64,000 bases of DNA from Benincasa hispida. Its lineage: Eukaryota > Streptophyta > Magnoliopsida > Cucurbitales > Cucurbitaceae. The DNA is taken from contig NC_052358.1 of NCBI RefSeq assembly GCF_009727055.1, forward strand, positions 39,557,759 through 39,621,758, read 5' to 3'. The notes beneath the pieces were generated by a model, which searched no databases, was not told where the DNA came from, and saw nothing but the letters and a program-made list of their open reading frames with translations. Positions within the stretch are counted from its first letter, which is position 1. Every line of letters begins with the position of its first letter. The position numbers were made by a program, and so were the translations under genes. Positions 47,200 through 58,484 of the stretch are shown here, piece by piece.

Positions 47200-47780
47200 T
47201 TTTAAAATGATTTAATTATTTCTCATGCTCAAGATGGGAAGTTGTCTGTATTGTCATTTCCATTGAAAAGCTTGAGATGGTACTACGTGTGAGTTGTTAT
47301 CTTGATATCTACAAAATCGTTTACATGGTTTTGTGAGAAGAGATTCTCAATCCTAGGGAGAACCTAAGTTCATCACTTGAAGTGATCTTAACTTGAATAA
47401 GGAAAGATAAGGTCTTGAAGAAGGAATCTTACATTAAGCGAGAACATAAATGTTTCTTCACTAATGTTCACATATTTAAGGGGAGCCTAATTTCTATAGA
47501 GAAGAAGTTTTGCATCTACGAGGAACCTAGTTCGTTATTTGAGAAGTTAAGCTCTACGGGCAATGTTTCCTCTTTTACAGATAAGTACTTCATTGTAAGT
47601 ACTTGACATTATTATTAGTGAAGTTATCTTTCCTATGCACACTGTCCCTCAAACGTAGGTGATTTTGTACCGAACTGAATTATCGAACTCTAGGTTATGT
47701 TTATTCTTTTCCTTTCTTTGTATTTATTATTGTATGTCTTTTAAATATTGTGACATACTTAACAACAATTGAGTGTGAGT
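47200..47780 (+). repeat. LTR-like sequence related to 4121-4880
   Basis: See the copy at 4121-4880: shared ordered words include 'gagattctcaa', 'aacctaag', 'tacagataagtac', 'attattagtgaagttatctttcctatgcacac' versus 'atattagtgaagctttctttcctagacatac', and 'gtaggtgattttgtaccgaac'. This is probably the 3' half of a solo LTR. The plus frame 47415-47606 runs through it by chance. Confidence 0.45.
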
Positions 47781-48231
47781 TAGGTAACCGTTATTTCACT
47801 AAATCTGTGATCTACTCATAAAAATAATTAATAGGGTAAATCAAAAGAATAGAGAGAAAGCGATGACATTAGCAGTTTTTATAGTGATTCAAAAGTTCCT
47901 ACTCCACGACCACTCTGCTACAAATGAGAAAAAACCAATCAACCACTACTTTTTACAAGTTTAAGAGTCAACTCCCAACTTATCCTTTTGCAGCTTCAGG
48001 ATCCAACTAATTTCAATCTTTTTCAACAAGTCTAAGATCAAACTTTTAATATCCTTTAAATGAATTTAGGATTAAATGACTACAAATTCTTTTTCGGGTT
48101 TAGGATTAATCAACAAAATACTTAATTCCAAACTACACCCATACCTTAATAAAATAAAAAAAAAATCAAATAATGAATGTGAAATGATGAAATTGAATTC
48201 TCACAAAAAGAAAGCAACTCTCATAATAGTA

Positions 48232-48250
48232 CACTACAAGAAAAATTAGC
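48232..48250 (+). repeat. CACTA 5' terminal inverted repeat
   Basis: CACTACAAGAAAAATTAGC. The first 12 bases are identical to the complement of the right end; beyond that the ends share only pieces such as CTCCC and AACG. Confidence 0.93.
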
Positions 48251-48469
48251 TCCCCTAACGCCTAAATCGGTCGTCGGGAGATAGGGTGTCTCCCGATGCC
48301 GTAAAGCACCGTCGATAGTCTTTTTGGGAATCCCCAACACCTTAAGTCTACCAAGGAACTCCCGACTGGTTCTCCCAACGCCCGTCGGGCAGCGTTGGAG
48401 ATGGGATCTGGTAAAACTAGATCCCCTTCTTTTTTTAACACGAAACCTAACCCTCCCCCTCCTCCCCCC

Positions 48470-48760
48470 AAGATTTCCTCTTCCCTACTGCTCCCCCTTC
48501 ACGCCTTTCGCGTCGCACCACCCTCATTTTCCTTCTTCCCCCGCTGCCTCCCATTTTCTTTCTTCCTTGCCGCCCATTTTCTTTCTTCCCTGCCGCCCCA
48601 TTTTCCTTCTTCCCTTCACGCCTCCGCCACTACCCCGCCTGTGTCGCCCCCTTCACACCCGCGCCGCCACCTACCCTTCCCCCATCGCGCCACCACCCGC
48701 CGCCTTCTTCTTCCTCTTTTGTGCCGCCATCCGCCGCCGCCTTCCCCCTTCATTACTTGC
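48470..48760 (+). other. Pyrimidine/proline-codon-rich segment of the CACTA element
   Basis: Strongly C/T-biased and GC-richer than anything around it, with repeats like 'cccattttctttcttccctgccgc'. Two plus-strand frames stay open (48324-48845, 48395-48886) because the DNA lacks A, giving Pro/Ser/Phe/Leu-rich peptides with no domain. It is more likely a 5' untranslated or intron part of the transposon than a protein gene. Confidence 0.5.
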
Positions 48761-49419
48761 AAAATTGTTGTTTATTTTCAAACTTTCAACAAGGTTCGCG
48801 CACATCCATTTCATTTATTTTCTCTTATTTTGTATATTAATTTAAGCCATTGTTTTCAGTTTCTAGTTGGTAATATAGATAACTAATGTTGGTAATGTTT
48901 AATTTCTAGCATGTTTGTAATCTAATGTGAATTATGAATTATGGATTGTGGATGTTATTGTGGATTGAGTTTTTTTTTTTTTCCTTTTAATTCATAAGGT
49001 TATGGATTACTTAATTTACTTTAAAAGATGTTATAATTTCTATAATTTGGTGGATTATTGTGAATTGTGGATTATGGATGTTATAATTTATGCAATTTGG
49101 TGGATTATGGATGTTACAATTTACATAATTTTGGACTTAGTTTAGGGGAAAAAAATCAATAACATTAGGGGCAAAACAAGTCAAATCACCTATTAGAAAT
49201 TATTTAAAATTTTAAATTTTTCGAACAAATTTAGAATTATTTATTAAATTAATCAAAATTCATGCCTAATAAAGGATTTGTATTTTGTCCTCTAATCCAG
49301 GTTATTGTTTTGGATTACAAGTTGGTCAGAAAAGATTTATTTTTAAGGATGAATAAAGAATAGATTAAACTAAGGAATAAGTTATCAGTGGGATATAGAG
49401 AAGGAGTATCCTAGTTTTT

Positions 49420-51418
49420 TGATATGGCGAAGTTTCATGTTAATGATTCTGGACGAATAAGATGTCCATGCAAGAATTGTATGAATTCAATTTGGGAAAA
49501 AATAGATATCGTGGAATGACTTCTATTAACATATAGAATATATTCCTCATATTGTGAATGAGTATCATGGAGAGCTAGTAAACTTATCTAGAGATTTTGA
49601 AAGTCATACAACTCATTCAATACAGAATGTTGAAGTAGATAGTATAGAGGGTAATGTTGTCGAAGAAAATGAGATGTTGATTCTTATAAATGATTTACAA
49701 GTTACAATTGAAAACGAAGATGCAAATGAAGAAGGGATTTAGAATAAAATATCCTCTAATGGTCAAGAAATGGATACCACAAACTTATTCGAGGATTTAA
49801 TGACCGAAGCACGTAGTGAATTATACCCTGGTTGTTCGCAATTTTCGTCCTTGAACTTTTTAGTGAAGTTGATGCATATCAAAGTTCTCAACGGCTTGAG
49901 TAAGAAATCGTTTGACATGTTGCTGGAATTGTTAAAAGCAGTGTTTCCAGCTGGCACCGCTATAACTACTTCCTTTTATGAAGCCAAGCGAAAATTGTGT
50001 GATTTAGGCCTAGATTATGAGTTTACTCATGCATGCAAATATGATTGTGTATTGTATTGGAAAAAGTTTGCAGATTTGCAACAATGCCCTATTTCCAAAG
50101 GGTAAAAGAGTATCACATAAGGTATTGCGTCATTTTCTATTGATACTGAGATTAAAATGATTGTTTGCATCAAAAGAAGGCGCTTCTGACATGAGATGAC
50201 ATAAAGATAAGCGAGTTGAAATGGAGGATATATTGCGACATCCAGTTGATGTAGAGGAGTGGAAACATTTTGATCGTGAATTTCCTCATTTCGCTTTAGA
50301 TCCCCAGAATGTTCGTTTAGGATTAGCTTCAGATGGGTTCAATTCATTTGGAAATATGAGCACTTCTTATAATATGAGGCTTGTGGTGATAATTCCTTAT
50401 AATTTGCCCCCTTGGAAATGCATGAAAGAATTAAACATCTTCATGTCTTTGCTCATACCTGGTCCAAAATCTCTTGGAAAGGAAATTGATGTTTACTTGC
50501 AGCCGTTGATTGAAGAGTTGAAAGAGTTATGGACAATTGGTGTGCGAACTTATGATTCAGTCACTGGTGAGTTTTTTCAACTATATGCTACCTTATTATG
50601 GACGATTAATGATTTCCCTACATACGGTGACCTATCTGAATGGAGTATAAAAGGTTATCAAGCATGTCCAATAAGCATAAGATAATTCATCCTTCGGGAT
50701 AAGAGAAAAATATCATTTATGGGACATTGACGTTATCTTCCAGAGAATCACAGTTAGCGTCGAAGTAGGCAATACGATGGAAAAGTTGAACATAGATCTC
50801 CTCTAGTTGAAATGAATGGAGAGGAGATTTTACAACAAATAAATATGTTAAACTTTTTTGTGCTTAGCAAACATCCATCGAAGCAAGATAAAAAAAAGAA
50901 AACGAATTCTAAACTACACTAAGAAAAGTATTTTTTTTCCAACTTCCATATTTGTCCAGACTATTGTTACGCCATCAATTGGATGTAATGCATATTGAAA
51001 AAACATATGCGACAATTTTGTGGGCATATTATTAAATATTGAAGGAAAGACAAAGGATACAACTACATGCAGCATACACATTAACTAATCAGATTAACTA
51101 CGTGCAACATACACATTAACTAATGGTGAATGGATTTCATTTTGTAAGTATTTGAAATCGGTGAAATTTTCTGATGGATTTGTGTCTAACATATCACGAT
51201 GTGTAAATGACAAAGATAGAAAAATATCGGGGCTGAAAACACACAAATGTCATGTGTTGCTTCACAGACTACTCCCTATTGGTATTCGAGCATACCTACC
51301 GCAGAACGTATCCACTGCTATTATTGAATTGTGTACATTCTTTCGCGACTTATGTGCAAAGACAATACATGTAAGTGATTTGAACAAACTACAAGCAGAC
51401 ATCATAGTCATACTTTGA
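49420..51418 (+). pseudogene. TNP2-like CACTA transposase, fragmented
   Basis: Ordered pieces of one gene. A Transposase-associated N-terminal domain (49425-49540, 'RIRCPCKNCMNSIW'). A segment at 49770-50105 with 'LYPGCSQFSSLNFLVKLMHIK' part and 'KYDCVLYWKKF', typical of the pre-catalytic region. The TNP2/Transposase_21 core at 50221-50685 ('NVRLGLASDGFNSFGNMSTSY', 'PYNLPPWKCMKE', 'GVRTYDSVTGEFF', 'TINDFPTYGDLS'). A following piece at 50690-50880, and a DUF4218 segment at 51152-51418 ('GLKTHKCHVLLHRLLPIGIRAYLP'). The catalytic enzyme would cut and move the element. Frameshifts, a stop after 'CPIS' and a deletion between the core and DUF4218 make it non-functional. Confidence 0.9.
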
Positions 51419-51551
51419 ACTTATAAATTAAAAATATTTAAAAGACAATTTTCAACTAATGAAGGAACTCCCTATGCATATTTTACTGTATTGGGAGTTC
51501 ATGTGACTTCCAAAAAATAAAACAAACCGTCGGGAGTTCTCGAACTCCTAA

Positions 51552-51726
51552 CGCATGAAACAAACCGTCAAGAGTTGTCGAAGAACTCCCGACGCATGTA
51601 TAGGGCGTCGGAAATTCCTCAAACTCCTGACGTCGTATTTAATGCATTGGCAGTTTGAGGAACTCCCGACGCCCTATATATGAGTCGGGTGTTCCTCGAC
51701 AACTCCCGACGCCTTTGTTTCATGCG
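51552..51726. repeat. Long inverted repeat at the CACTA 3' sub-terminal region
   Basis: Left arm 51552-51627 and right arm 51650-51726 are near-complementary: both read 'cgcatgaaacaaa', 'gagttgtcga', 'cccgac', 'tatagggcgtcgg' and 'ttcctcaaact' from the outside in. About 76-base arms with a ~22-base spacer. Inner and outer arms carry GCGTCGGGA words. Confidence 0.8.
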
Positions 51727-51846
51727 TAGTGAGTTCCTCTCCTGATGGATTTTTTCTGACCAAACTCCCGACAATCCATTATTCATCGAGAGAGCCTCTC
51801 CCGATGTATTTTTCACCCTTTCCCGGTGAATTGTGACGTTGGGAGA

Positions 51847-51865
51847 AGTTCGATTTCTTGTAGTG
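51847..51865 (-). repeat. CACTA 3' terminal inverted repeat
   Basis: Reads CACTACAAGAAATCGAACT on the minus strand, ending directly at the GTA target duplication. Confidence 0.93.
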
Positions 51866-51868
51866 GTA

Positions 51869-53269
51869 TAGTACACAAATTTTTGTACACTTGAAAACAC
51901 TCCAAAATTTTTCTCACAAAATAAAATAATCAAGATCAAGAGACTATGAGAGATTTAAGATTTTTGGTTACCTTTTTGAACAAAAAAAAATGACAAAGTT
52001 TGTTGAAAAATGCTTGAAAGAGGTGAGGAAAAAGATTAAATTTGGTTAAATTATAAAATGGAAGGATTTAAAAAGCATCATACATTTAGGTTAAAAAGGA
52101 TGAAAGGTGGTGGATAAAATACGAAGGGATATGTAGTGATGATGATGATAATAATAATAATTAAATTTTAAAAAGTGATAGTTGGTTACAATTTTTTTTC
52201 ATCATTTCAATTTATCTGCTCACTACACTATTTTTTACTTTAGATGTGAACTTGCATTTTATAAACAATGATAAATTGACTTTATTATATTAGCTTTGAA
52301 AAAACGCACTTGTTTTGGCAGCAAATTTCGTAATTTAACGAAAATTCCGTAAAAGATTACTGACAAATCCCTACATAAAGAAGTTAACAATTGCCATCGT
52401 AGATAATGTCATCGTAAATATATGATGTCGTAAGATTTTAATGGCAGTTCAGAATCGTCATCAAAGATAATTTGTCATTATGACTGAGAAATTCCCATAT
52501 AAAAGTTAGCAATTGCCATCCTAGGTAACGGTCATCATAAAAAATTTTGCATGGCAAGCCATCAATATTTGTCTTCCACCTATGAATTTATCCACAAACA
52601 AGAATTAATATTTCAAATCCATTACATATACTCATCAAATATGAAATAAACACACTAATCACCGACATTTGTGTAACAATAACACACTTTCATATAATAC
52701 TTACGCCAAGCCATCATTTCTCTCATTAACAAATATCAATTAGTACTTCCATGAATACTTAACACCAAATATCCCATAAACACAAAAATATTATACATAA
52801 ATCTTTCAATAAACAGATCATAGATAAATTTACATACATTCTAAGCTAGCATTTACATTCTATTGAGACAAAAAAACAAGAAGTACATCCTTACACAAAT
52901 CGGCCAACAAAACTTGTCCATTGGGTTTGAATTATGTCAATCCTTCCTTGGATGTATGCATTTTTTGTATTGAACTACAAAGAGGAAAAAAAAAAAGAAG
53001 ATAAATTCAACATAAGTTTACATTCATTTCTGAACTAACATCTGTGGTGCAAGTTTTGGCTAATATGCAGGTTCGAATTTTGCATGGACTTGAATACAGA
53101 TATTGTTCTTCTTGGGAATTGGCTGGCTAAACATCGTTGCCAATGCAATATCAGTCTATCCAAATAGGTATTTCTTTAGAGCATATAGTTAGGAACTTTC
53201 TAATCGCTCTAGTGAGTTTGTGCAGTAACGTCACCATTACTACCAAGACCCCATCAATTTCTAGTAGGA
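51869..53269. other. Unassigned AT-rich sequence with two short repeats
   Basis: Includes a (ATG/ATA)n-type microsatellite (52138-52162). It also has a two-copy imperfect repeat of ~120 bp (near 52366 and 52487), sharing 'aagttaacaattgccatcgtag' versus 'aagttagcaattgccatcctag'. 'gacaaatccc' and 'ttatgactgagaaattccc' words suggest a decayed DNA transposon, but no ends were found. 52560-53110 shows nothing recognisable. Confidence 0.4.
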
Positions 53270-54050
53270 CAACCTCTATTTCGAATGTGAGGTCAGAGCT
53301 AAAATTCAAAATTTGAGTGACCAAATAACTCAAATTGCTGAATCAGTTAGGAAATTGGAGGAGTCTCATGAATTACCCTCTGAGGATGCTGAGGTAAACA
53401 GTGGTGATGTGAGCATCGAGGATCCCGCAGAACCAATGGTCCCTCAAATTTCTGAGCAAGGTAAGGCGTTGGATTAATTAATATGTGAATGTACTAATGA
53501 TTTTTCTAAGCGCACAAGAAATCATTTAGAGCCATCCCGCGTCTGTGGCACTGAGCTCGACATTGTGATAGAATATATGTGGACCAATTTTGACGATGAT
53601 GTTTATCTTCTGCCACAACAAGAACAAGTTAGTGAGGTTAAGTATGAGAATAGGCTTAATTTAGAAGAATTTAAGATAAAAGAGTTAGAGGCTCCCACGC
53701 CTCGCCCTGTTCTTAATACCGGTATTCCTCTTATTTTTTTTTTCAATTTTACTTGCATTCGCCTCACGAGTCAGTTGAGTCGGAGTCTTTCTTTTCAGTT
53801 GAGTCAGTTTTAGAGTCATTTATTTTTCCACACTTTTAAAAAATAAAAAATAAAAAATTTGACCTGTCTGGTTCTTTTCAGAAGATGGGAACCCTTATGT
53901 CCGTACCAGGCCATATCGACTCATCCTAGAAAGGACCGGAGAAATAGGAGAATTTCTTTCTACCTTGACAGGGGACGGGTTACGTCGAGCAACCAACGTT
54001 AAAAATTTGTGCTTCCTAGAGGCAACCAGACTTTAAATTTTTTACTTTTT
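53270..54050 (+). pseudogene. Ty3/gypsy (Athila/Tat-type) gag C-terminus and post-pol marker, pol deleted
   Basis: 53290-53480 reads 'AKIQNLSDQITQIAESVRKLEES' and 'VPQISEQGKALD', the coiled stretch and 'LRSGKEL'-like end that close gag in Athila/Tat elements. 53565-53810 is an open frame ('VIEYMWTNFDDDVYL') with no family I can name. 53940-54030 carries 'gggttacgtcgagcaacc', 'acgttaaaaat' and 'tagaggcaaccaga', the decayed form of the conserved 'gtcgagctc..acgttaaac..gggaggcaaccc' phrase that follows pol in this clade. The whole pol is thus deleted between gag end and this mark. Confidence 0.6.
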
Positions 54051-54179
54051 CATTTTAAGATAGATATTATTTTATTTTATTTTATTTTAAGCCTAATGTT
54101 TGTTTAAAAAAATCAAAATTAGGGTAGATATTTTTTTTTTGTTTTTATTTTAAGACTAATGTTCGTTTAAAAAAATCGA

Positions 54180-54260
54180 AATTAGAGTACAACATCGCAA
54201 TGTTGTAATCGCAACGTTGTAACTCTACGAGTCAGAACAACATTAAAACACTGCAACTGT
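54180..54260 (+). repeat. GCAACGTTG word cluster in gypsy 3' region
   Basis: 'atcgcaatgttgtaatcgcaacgttgtaac' repeats the self-complementary word family seen in the gypsy LTRs. It is followed by a pyrimidine-rich leader (54260-54380) that could precede the reading frame at 54780. Confidence 0.5.
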
Positions 54261-54769
54261 CTCCTTTCTTCTTCATCTTCTTCAAATTTTCTCTCAACCC
54301 CGAGCTAACTCTCTCACTTTCCTCAAATCTCTTCACTATTTCTCACCTTCCACACGTTTTGGCCCATCCCTTTATGATTTTCCCTTGAATCCATCAAAAG
54401 TTTTGTGGATTTTTCATCCATTCAAGGTCTAACGAGTTATTGAGCTTTTTTCAGATTTCGTCACTTTAAAGGTAAAAATCTTTGGGCATTTTTGTTTCTT
54501 GTTGCCTATTTCTAGTGTATGGCTATAAAGAAATTTTTTTCTGCTTGTTTGTTGCTCGATTCTTGTATGGGTTTGAGATGTTGAATATTATATTAATATG
54601 TTGGGTTTTTCTAAGTGCAAGTTGAAATTTTGGGTAATTTTTGGAAGTTAGGGGTAGGTTTTGGTGAGTTTTAGAAGAAGGGTGTTGGATATTATCTAGG
54701 AACCAAATTTTGTGAACTTTTTTTTTGAGAAAATCTATAATGGGTTCTAGAAGGGTATGAATAAGCGAA

Positions 54770-55560
54770 GCTAGCAATAGTGGGCAAGACCTCGCGCAAC
54801 AACTCGACCATCCTAGGTTTAGTTCTAGGGAAACCCTAGATAGATATAATTACATTGTCTCTTCTAGGAGGTTAGATCCCGAGAGAGCACTGAGCCTAGA
54901 GGCTAACTATTACCCTCACAATACTGAACAGATCCATGAGCTAGAGTGGGAATCTTTAGTCGACCGTCCTGGCGAGGCTGTTATACCCATAGTCAAGGAC
55001 TTTTATGCCAACATAGATGAGTATAACTCATTAGTTAGAGGTGTTAGGATTCCCTTTTCATCATCACGCATCAACGAAGTCTACGATTTACGTGACTTCA
55101 ATGATGAGTATGACAGGATTTGCTCCGGGTAGTTCCCGGAAGAGGAGGTTATTCATACCTTGTGTGGGCCAGGAGTTTAGTGCGCTAAGTTTCGAGGGGT
55201 CGTTGTGAGGTTTAAGAGCATGGATATTTCCGTCTCTGGTTAGATTTGGCACGCCTTTTTGTGCTCTAGATTGATGTCAGTGCCTGACGAACGTTAGGAG
55301 GGACTGCGTCAAACTTCTTTATTGCCTTATTCAGGGGATGTCCATCAAAGTCGATCTAGTCATTAGGGCCTCAATCCGTCATTGTGGGTGGTGTTCCACA
55401 ACCTGTAGCTTAGATCACCCGAGCCTGATTACCGATTTGTGCTAGAGGTTCAGTGTGGAGATCTCTGACGACGAGGAGAAGATGGGGGGTCATGCTCCCA
55501 TCAATAGGTCGTCGGTCTCAGCCTTCTGAGGGAGAGAAGTAGACCAGCCATGATGATGAT
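54770..55560 (+). pseudogene. Extra 3' reading frame of an Athila/Tat-type element (plant transposon protein domain)
   Basis: Plus-strand remnant in one main frame with several stops: 'ALSLEANYYPHNTEQIHELEW', 'PGEAVIPIVKDFYANIDEYNSLVRGVRIPFSSSRINEVYDL' region, then 'FPEEEVIHTLCGPG' and 'FKSMDISVS'. The pattern of a charged N-terminus, 'V..FYAN', 'VRG..VPFS...IN..Y.L' matches the 'putative plant transposon protein' domain often carried downstream of pol in Athila-group elements. Its function is unknown. It sits between the post-pol phrase (53940-54030) and the 3' LTR (57350), as expected for such an element. Not intact. Confidence 0.6.
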
Positions 55561-57349
55561 GATGACAGGAGGACGGAGAGGGATGAGCAGGCTCCAGTGT
55601 AGAGACACCTTATGCTGGTCCTGAGGATCAGACCGACATTCCATGGAGCGGATTCTCTACAAAGTAGGCATACAAGATGTCAGCTGAGGCACTCCAGGTA
55701 GGCGAGTGCGTGAGTCACTACGAGTGAGTCAGCAGACCATTCGTCGAGCGAGGCGTATAGAGAGAATGGTAAACTTCATTGGTTGTGGCCTTTGAAAGAA
55801 ACATCCTTTATGCACTCGGTTTTCCAGAGTGGCCTTTAAAAGGGACCCCAAATCTCCTAATTTTGATTGTGGCCGTTATTCTTCCTTACTCTATTTATTT
55901 CTTTTGCGTGTTGGGTTATTTCTTTTTCTCTTTGCCTTTTCCTTGTTATCAACATTTTAGTTTCATTTAGGTTTTATGTTTTGTAGATTTCTTGTAGTTT
56001 TTTTTTTTTTTTTTTTTTTTTGTTTTTTATTGTTTTTTTTTTTTTTTTTTATTACTTTTTGTTTTTACTTTTACTGTTGTACTTGTTGATGAGGGCGTAT
56101 TTCTTATTGTAGCAGAGTAGGTACTCAAGTCATAGACGCGATGGTAGAGGTGCTGCATAGTGCAGACTGAGAAAGGAAGAGTCATAGCTATCAAAACGCA
56201 CACGATGCGATGCGAGACATTGGTTATCAGGGGAGGTTTTTTTGTTCCCTTTGTTTTCAATTCTTCTTGACTTACTTAGAATACATTGTAGACAATGTAT
56301 GTTTTTAAGTTGGGGGTCGGGTACTCGTTGGGTAGTTTTTCTATATATTGCTTTGAGTTCTTTGAGCATTGTGCTCGGACTATGTTGTGTACTTTTATTG
56401 CTTGCTAGACTGTTTGCTCTGTTGTTATCAGATAGTCTACGATGCACTCTTTCTGTAATGAATTTGCATGAAGTAACGTTAGGATTGCATGATCATGATT
56501 TTTTAGCCAATTATTAAAATCTTCTTGTCATTTGCATCTTTAAGTCATTGTTGTGCGACATTAAGCCTTGCATGCTTAGAGTTAGGTTATCTGGTCTGTA
56601 TTTATGTTGTCACCCTGAAGGTCCACCTTTGACTTAGGAGTAACTGTCCTTGTTTTAGAGAAAAAGTAGAAAAAAAGAGGGAAAAAGTGGCCTATGTGTA
56701 AAGAGAGAGAGAGAGAGAGAGAGACAAGAAAAGCAAACTAGTTGCATTTTGAAAAAATATTAAAAACAAATAGAAAAATCCAAAAAATGAGGCCTAACCG
56801 GTGTGCCTGCAAAAAAAAAAAAAAAAAAAGGTATACGTGTGTGCATGGATAGAGGTGAAAAGAACTACCTCCGCTGTGTTTTGTTAGGGCCCGTGAGATA
56901 AGAGTGATAGTTTCCCAGGGGCCGAGTGTGGAAGCTAGACCTTTAGGTAAAGGAAATGCTCTGTTATGTTTTGTTTGTGTGAGTTTATGCACCCTTGTTT
57001 AAATGTTGCCCTTTTTTCACAAGTATGGTATGTCCAAGGTCGATAACCGTACCAGATTATGGGGAAAACGAGATGAGGACCGTTTAAAAATTTTTCGAGC
57101 TGTGCAAGCTTAACTAGAAAAACTCTTGGCTCACTTATGCATGTTTAGATAGATAATATTCTTAAACTTGTGCTTCATTGATTGATCGCAATTGAATTTC
57201 GTTCTTAAGTACAACTTTTGTTTGATTTGACTGTTGAGACTGAAGTAACAACTTTTCAAATTAAGCTAGCATGTCTTTATGTGTTTTATACAATGTTTAA
57301 TTGTTTGTCTCTACCTTGTTCGGGACGAGCAAGAATTAAGTTGGGGGTG
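55561..57349 (+). other. 3' non-coding region of the gypsy element with simple repeats
   Basis: Contains a ~50-base T-rich tract (55998-56050), a (GA)n tract (56704-56724), an A-tract (56812-56829) and two 'aagttgggggt' purine tracts (56308 and 57338). The second is the polypurine tract directly before the LTR start at 57350; the first may be an internal relic. No gene is supported: opposing open frames (55779-56517 and 56027-56992) show no family features. Confidence 0.55.
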
Positions 57350-58484
57350 TTTGATAGCTCTCAAAAAGAGCTATTATTCCTAGCTTAATTCGAGCTCAGT
57401 AATGAGTTTTATGTGTTTATTTCTCTATTTTATAGGTAACGAGTAACCATGAGGTAGAATCAGGGATTTGAAGTTGAGCGGGACTAACTTGAAACGATTT
57501 GGAGTAGATTTGAAGTCTCCAAGCTTCAATGGATGTGAAATGACCAAAATACACCCATCATCACCGTTACAACGTCGTGCAACGCTTCAGCAAGTTGTGT
57601 AGCATTGCAACAATCCTTTAGACTATCGCGACGCTACAACATTTAAGGACGGATGAGAAGCGTGCGCGCAAGTGAGCGTTGAAATGCTGCCCTGATTTTT
57701 CTATAAATGTCTCCTTTTGCTAGGTCAATTGAGTTCTGAATTGTATAGAAAAAGGCCCTAAAAATGTCGAACTCTTCATGTAGGCCGAGGAGAGGCCTTG
57801 ATTTTCTCTTTTTCCTCTATGTATTCAATATCATAGGTTTGATTTATTTTTCCAGATTATGGTTTTGTATTGGATTGTATCAAAATTCTTTGTCTATGAA
57901 TCAATGAGGTAATTTTTTATTAGATCTTGGACTAAATGTTCTTTGTAATTTAATGAGTTATATGTTCAATTTTGTGCTTCAATTAAGAATTGTGTTTTTC
58001 TTTAATCTCGTATGATTAGACTTGCTTTTGTGTGTTGGACTGATGAGCCTATCATGATTGCATACCCTTGCTAGTTAATTTCAGACTCACACGTACCCTT
58101 GTAATCGTCCATGCTTTGAATATACCCATGTAGCATAGATTAGATGAGTATGCTTAGGTGTATAGGTTAACCTTGAATCTTTGCATCGTACATTTAATAT
58201 AGAATTAAAGAAATACTTTGATTGTTTGAACAAGTCTTTCCTGATACTTAATCAATATAGTTGAATCCTTGATTTTCATGCATGCGTTTCTAGTTCTTTA
58301 TGGCTGTGAAGGACCCAATTGCATCTAGAAGCATGTAGGCTACTTAGGGCACGGTCTTTCCAACCTCAACTGCGGATTAGGACGCTTGATTTGGTTTGGA
58401 TTAGTTGATTTCGGCCTTTGTAGAGATTGATTAGTTCTTATCAAATTAAGTAGCCATGTTATGCATGCATAATTCAAATATTAG
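57350..58484 (+). repeat. Ty3/gypsy 3' LTR, first part
   Basis: Begins TGATAGCTCTCAAAAAGAGC after 'ttaagttgggggtgtt'. It shows the same LTR-start hairpin (TAGCTC/GAGCTA) and the same order of blocks as the minus-strand LTR 36313-37778, including 'tttcatcaccgttacaacg'-type GCGTTG/CAACG words (57560-57690) and 'ttctatgtaggcc' AT-rich part. It is cut at 58484 by an inserted copia element and resumes at 63523. Confidence 0.8.
58480..58484 (+). repeat. Target duplication ATTAG, left copy
   Basis: ATTAG, identical to 63523-63527 on the other side of the copia element: a 5-bp duplication as made by retroviral-type integrases. Confidence 0.93.

Larger units (their letters stand above)
48232..51865 (+). 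mobile_element. Defective CACTA (En/Spm-type) DNA transposon
   Basis: 3,634 bases with CACTACAAGAAA at both ends in inverted orientation (48232-48243 and 51854-51865), flanked by the 3-bp target duplication GTA (48229-48231 and 51866-51868), as CACTA transposases make. Sub-terminal regions are rich in 'cccgacgc / gcgtcggga' words on both sides, the presumed transposase binding sites. The inside holds a C-rich 5' exon-like segment (48470-48760) and fragments of a TNP2-type transposase gene. Full CACTA elements are usually well over 6 kb and include TNPA/TNPD-like genes, so this copy is internally deleted and inactive, though its ends look usable in trans. Confidence 0.93.

Noticed and set aside
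48324..48886. Two long overlapping plus-strand frames rich in Pro/Ser/Phe
   Set aside because: They stay open because the segment lacks A, lie inside a CACTA transposon, and have no domain or start context.
55779..56992. Overlapping plus and minus frames of 63-105 codons
   Set aside because: Located in T-rich and simple-repeat 3' sequence of a gypsy element, hydrophobic by composition only.
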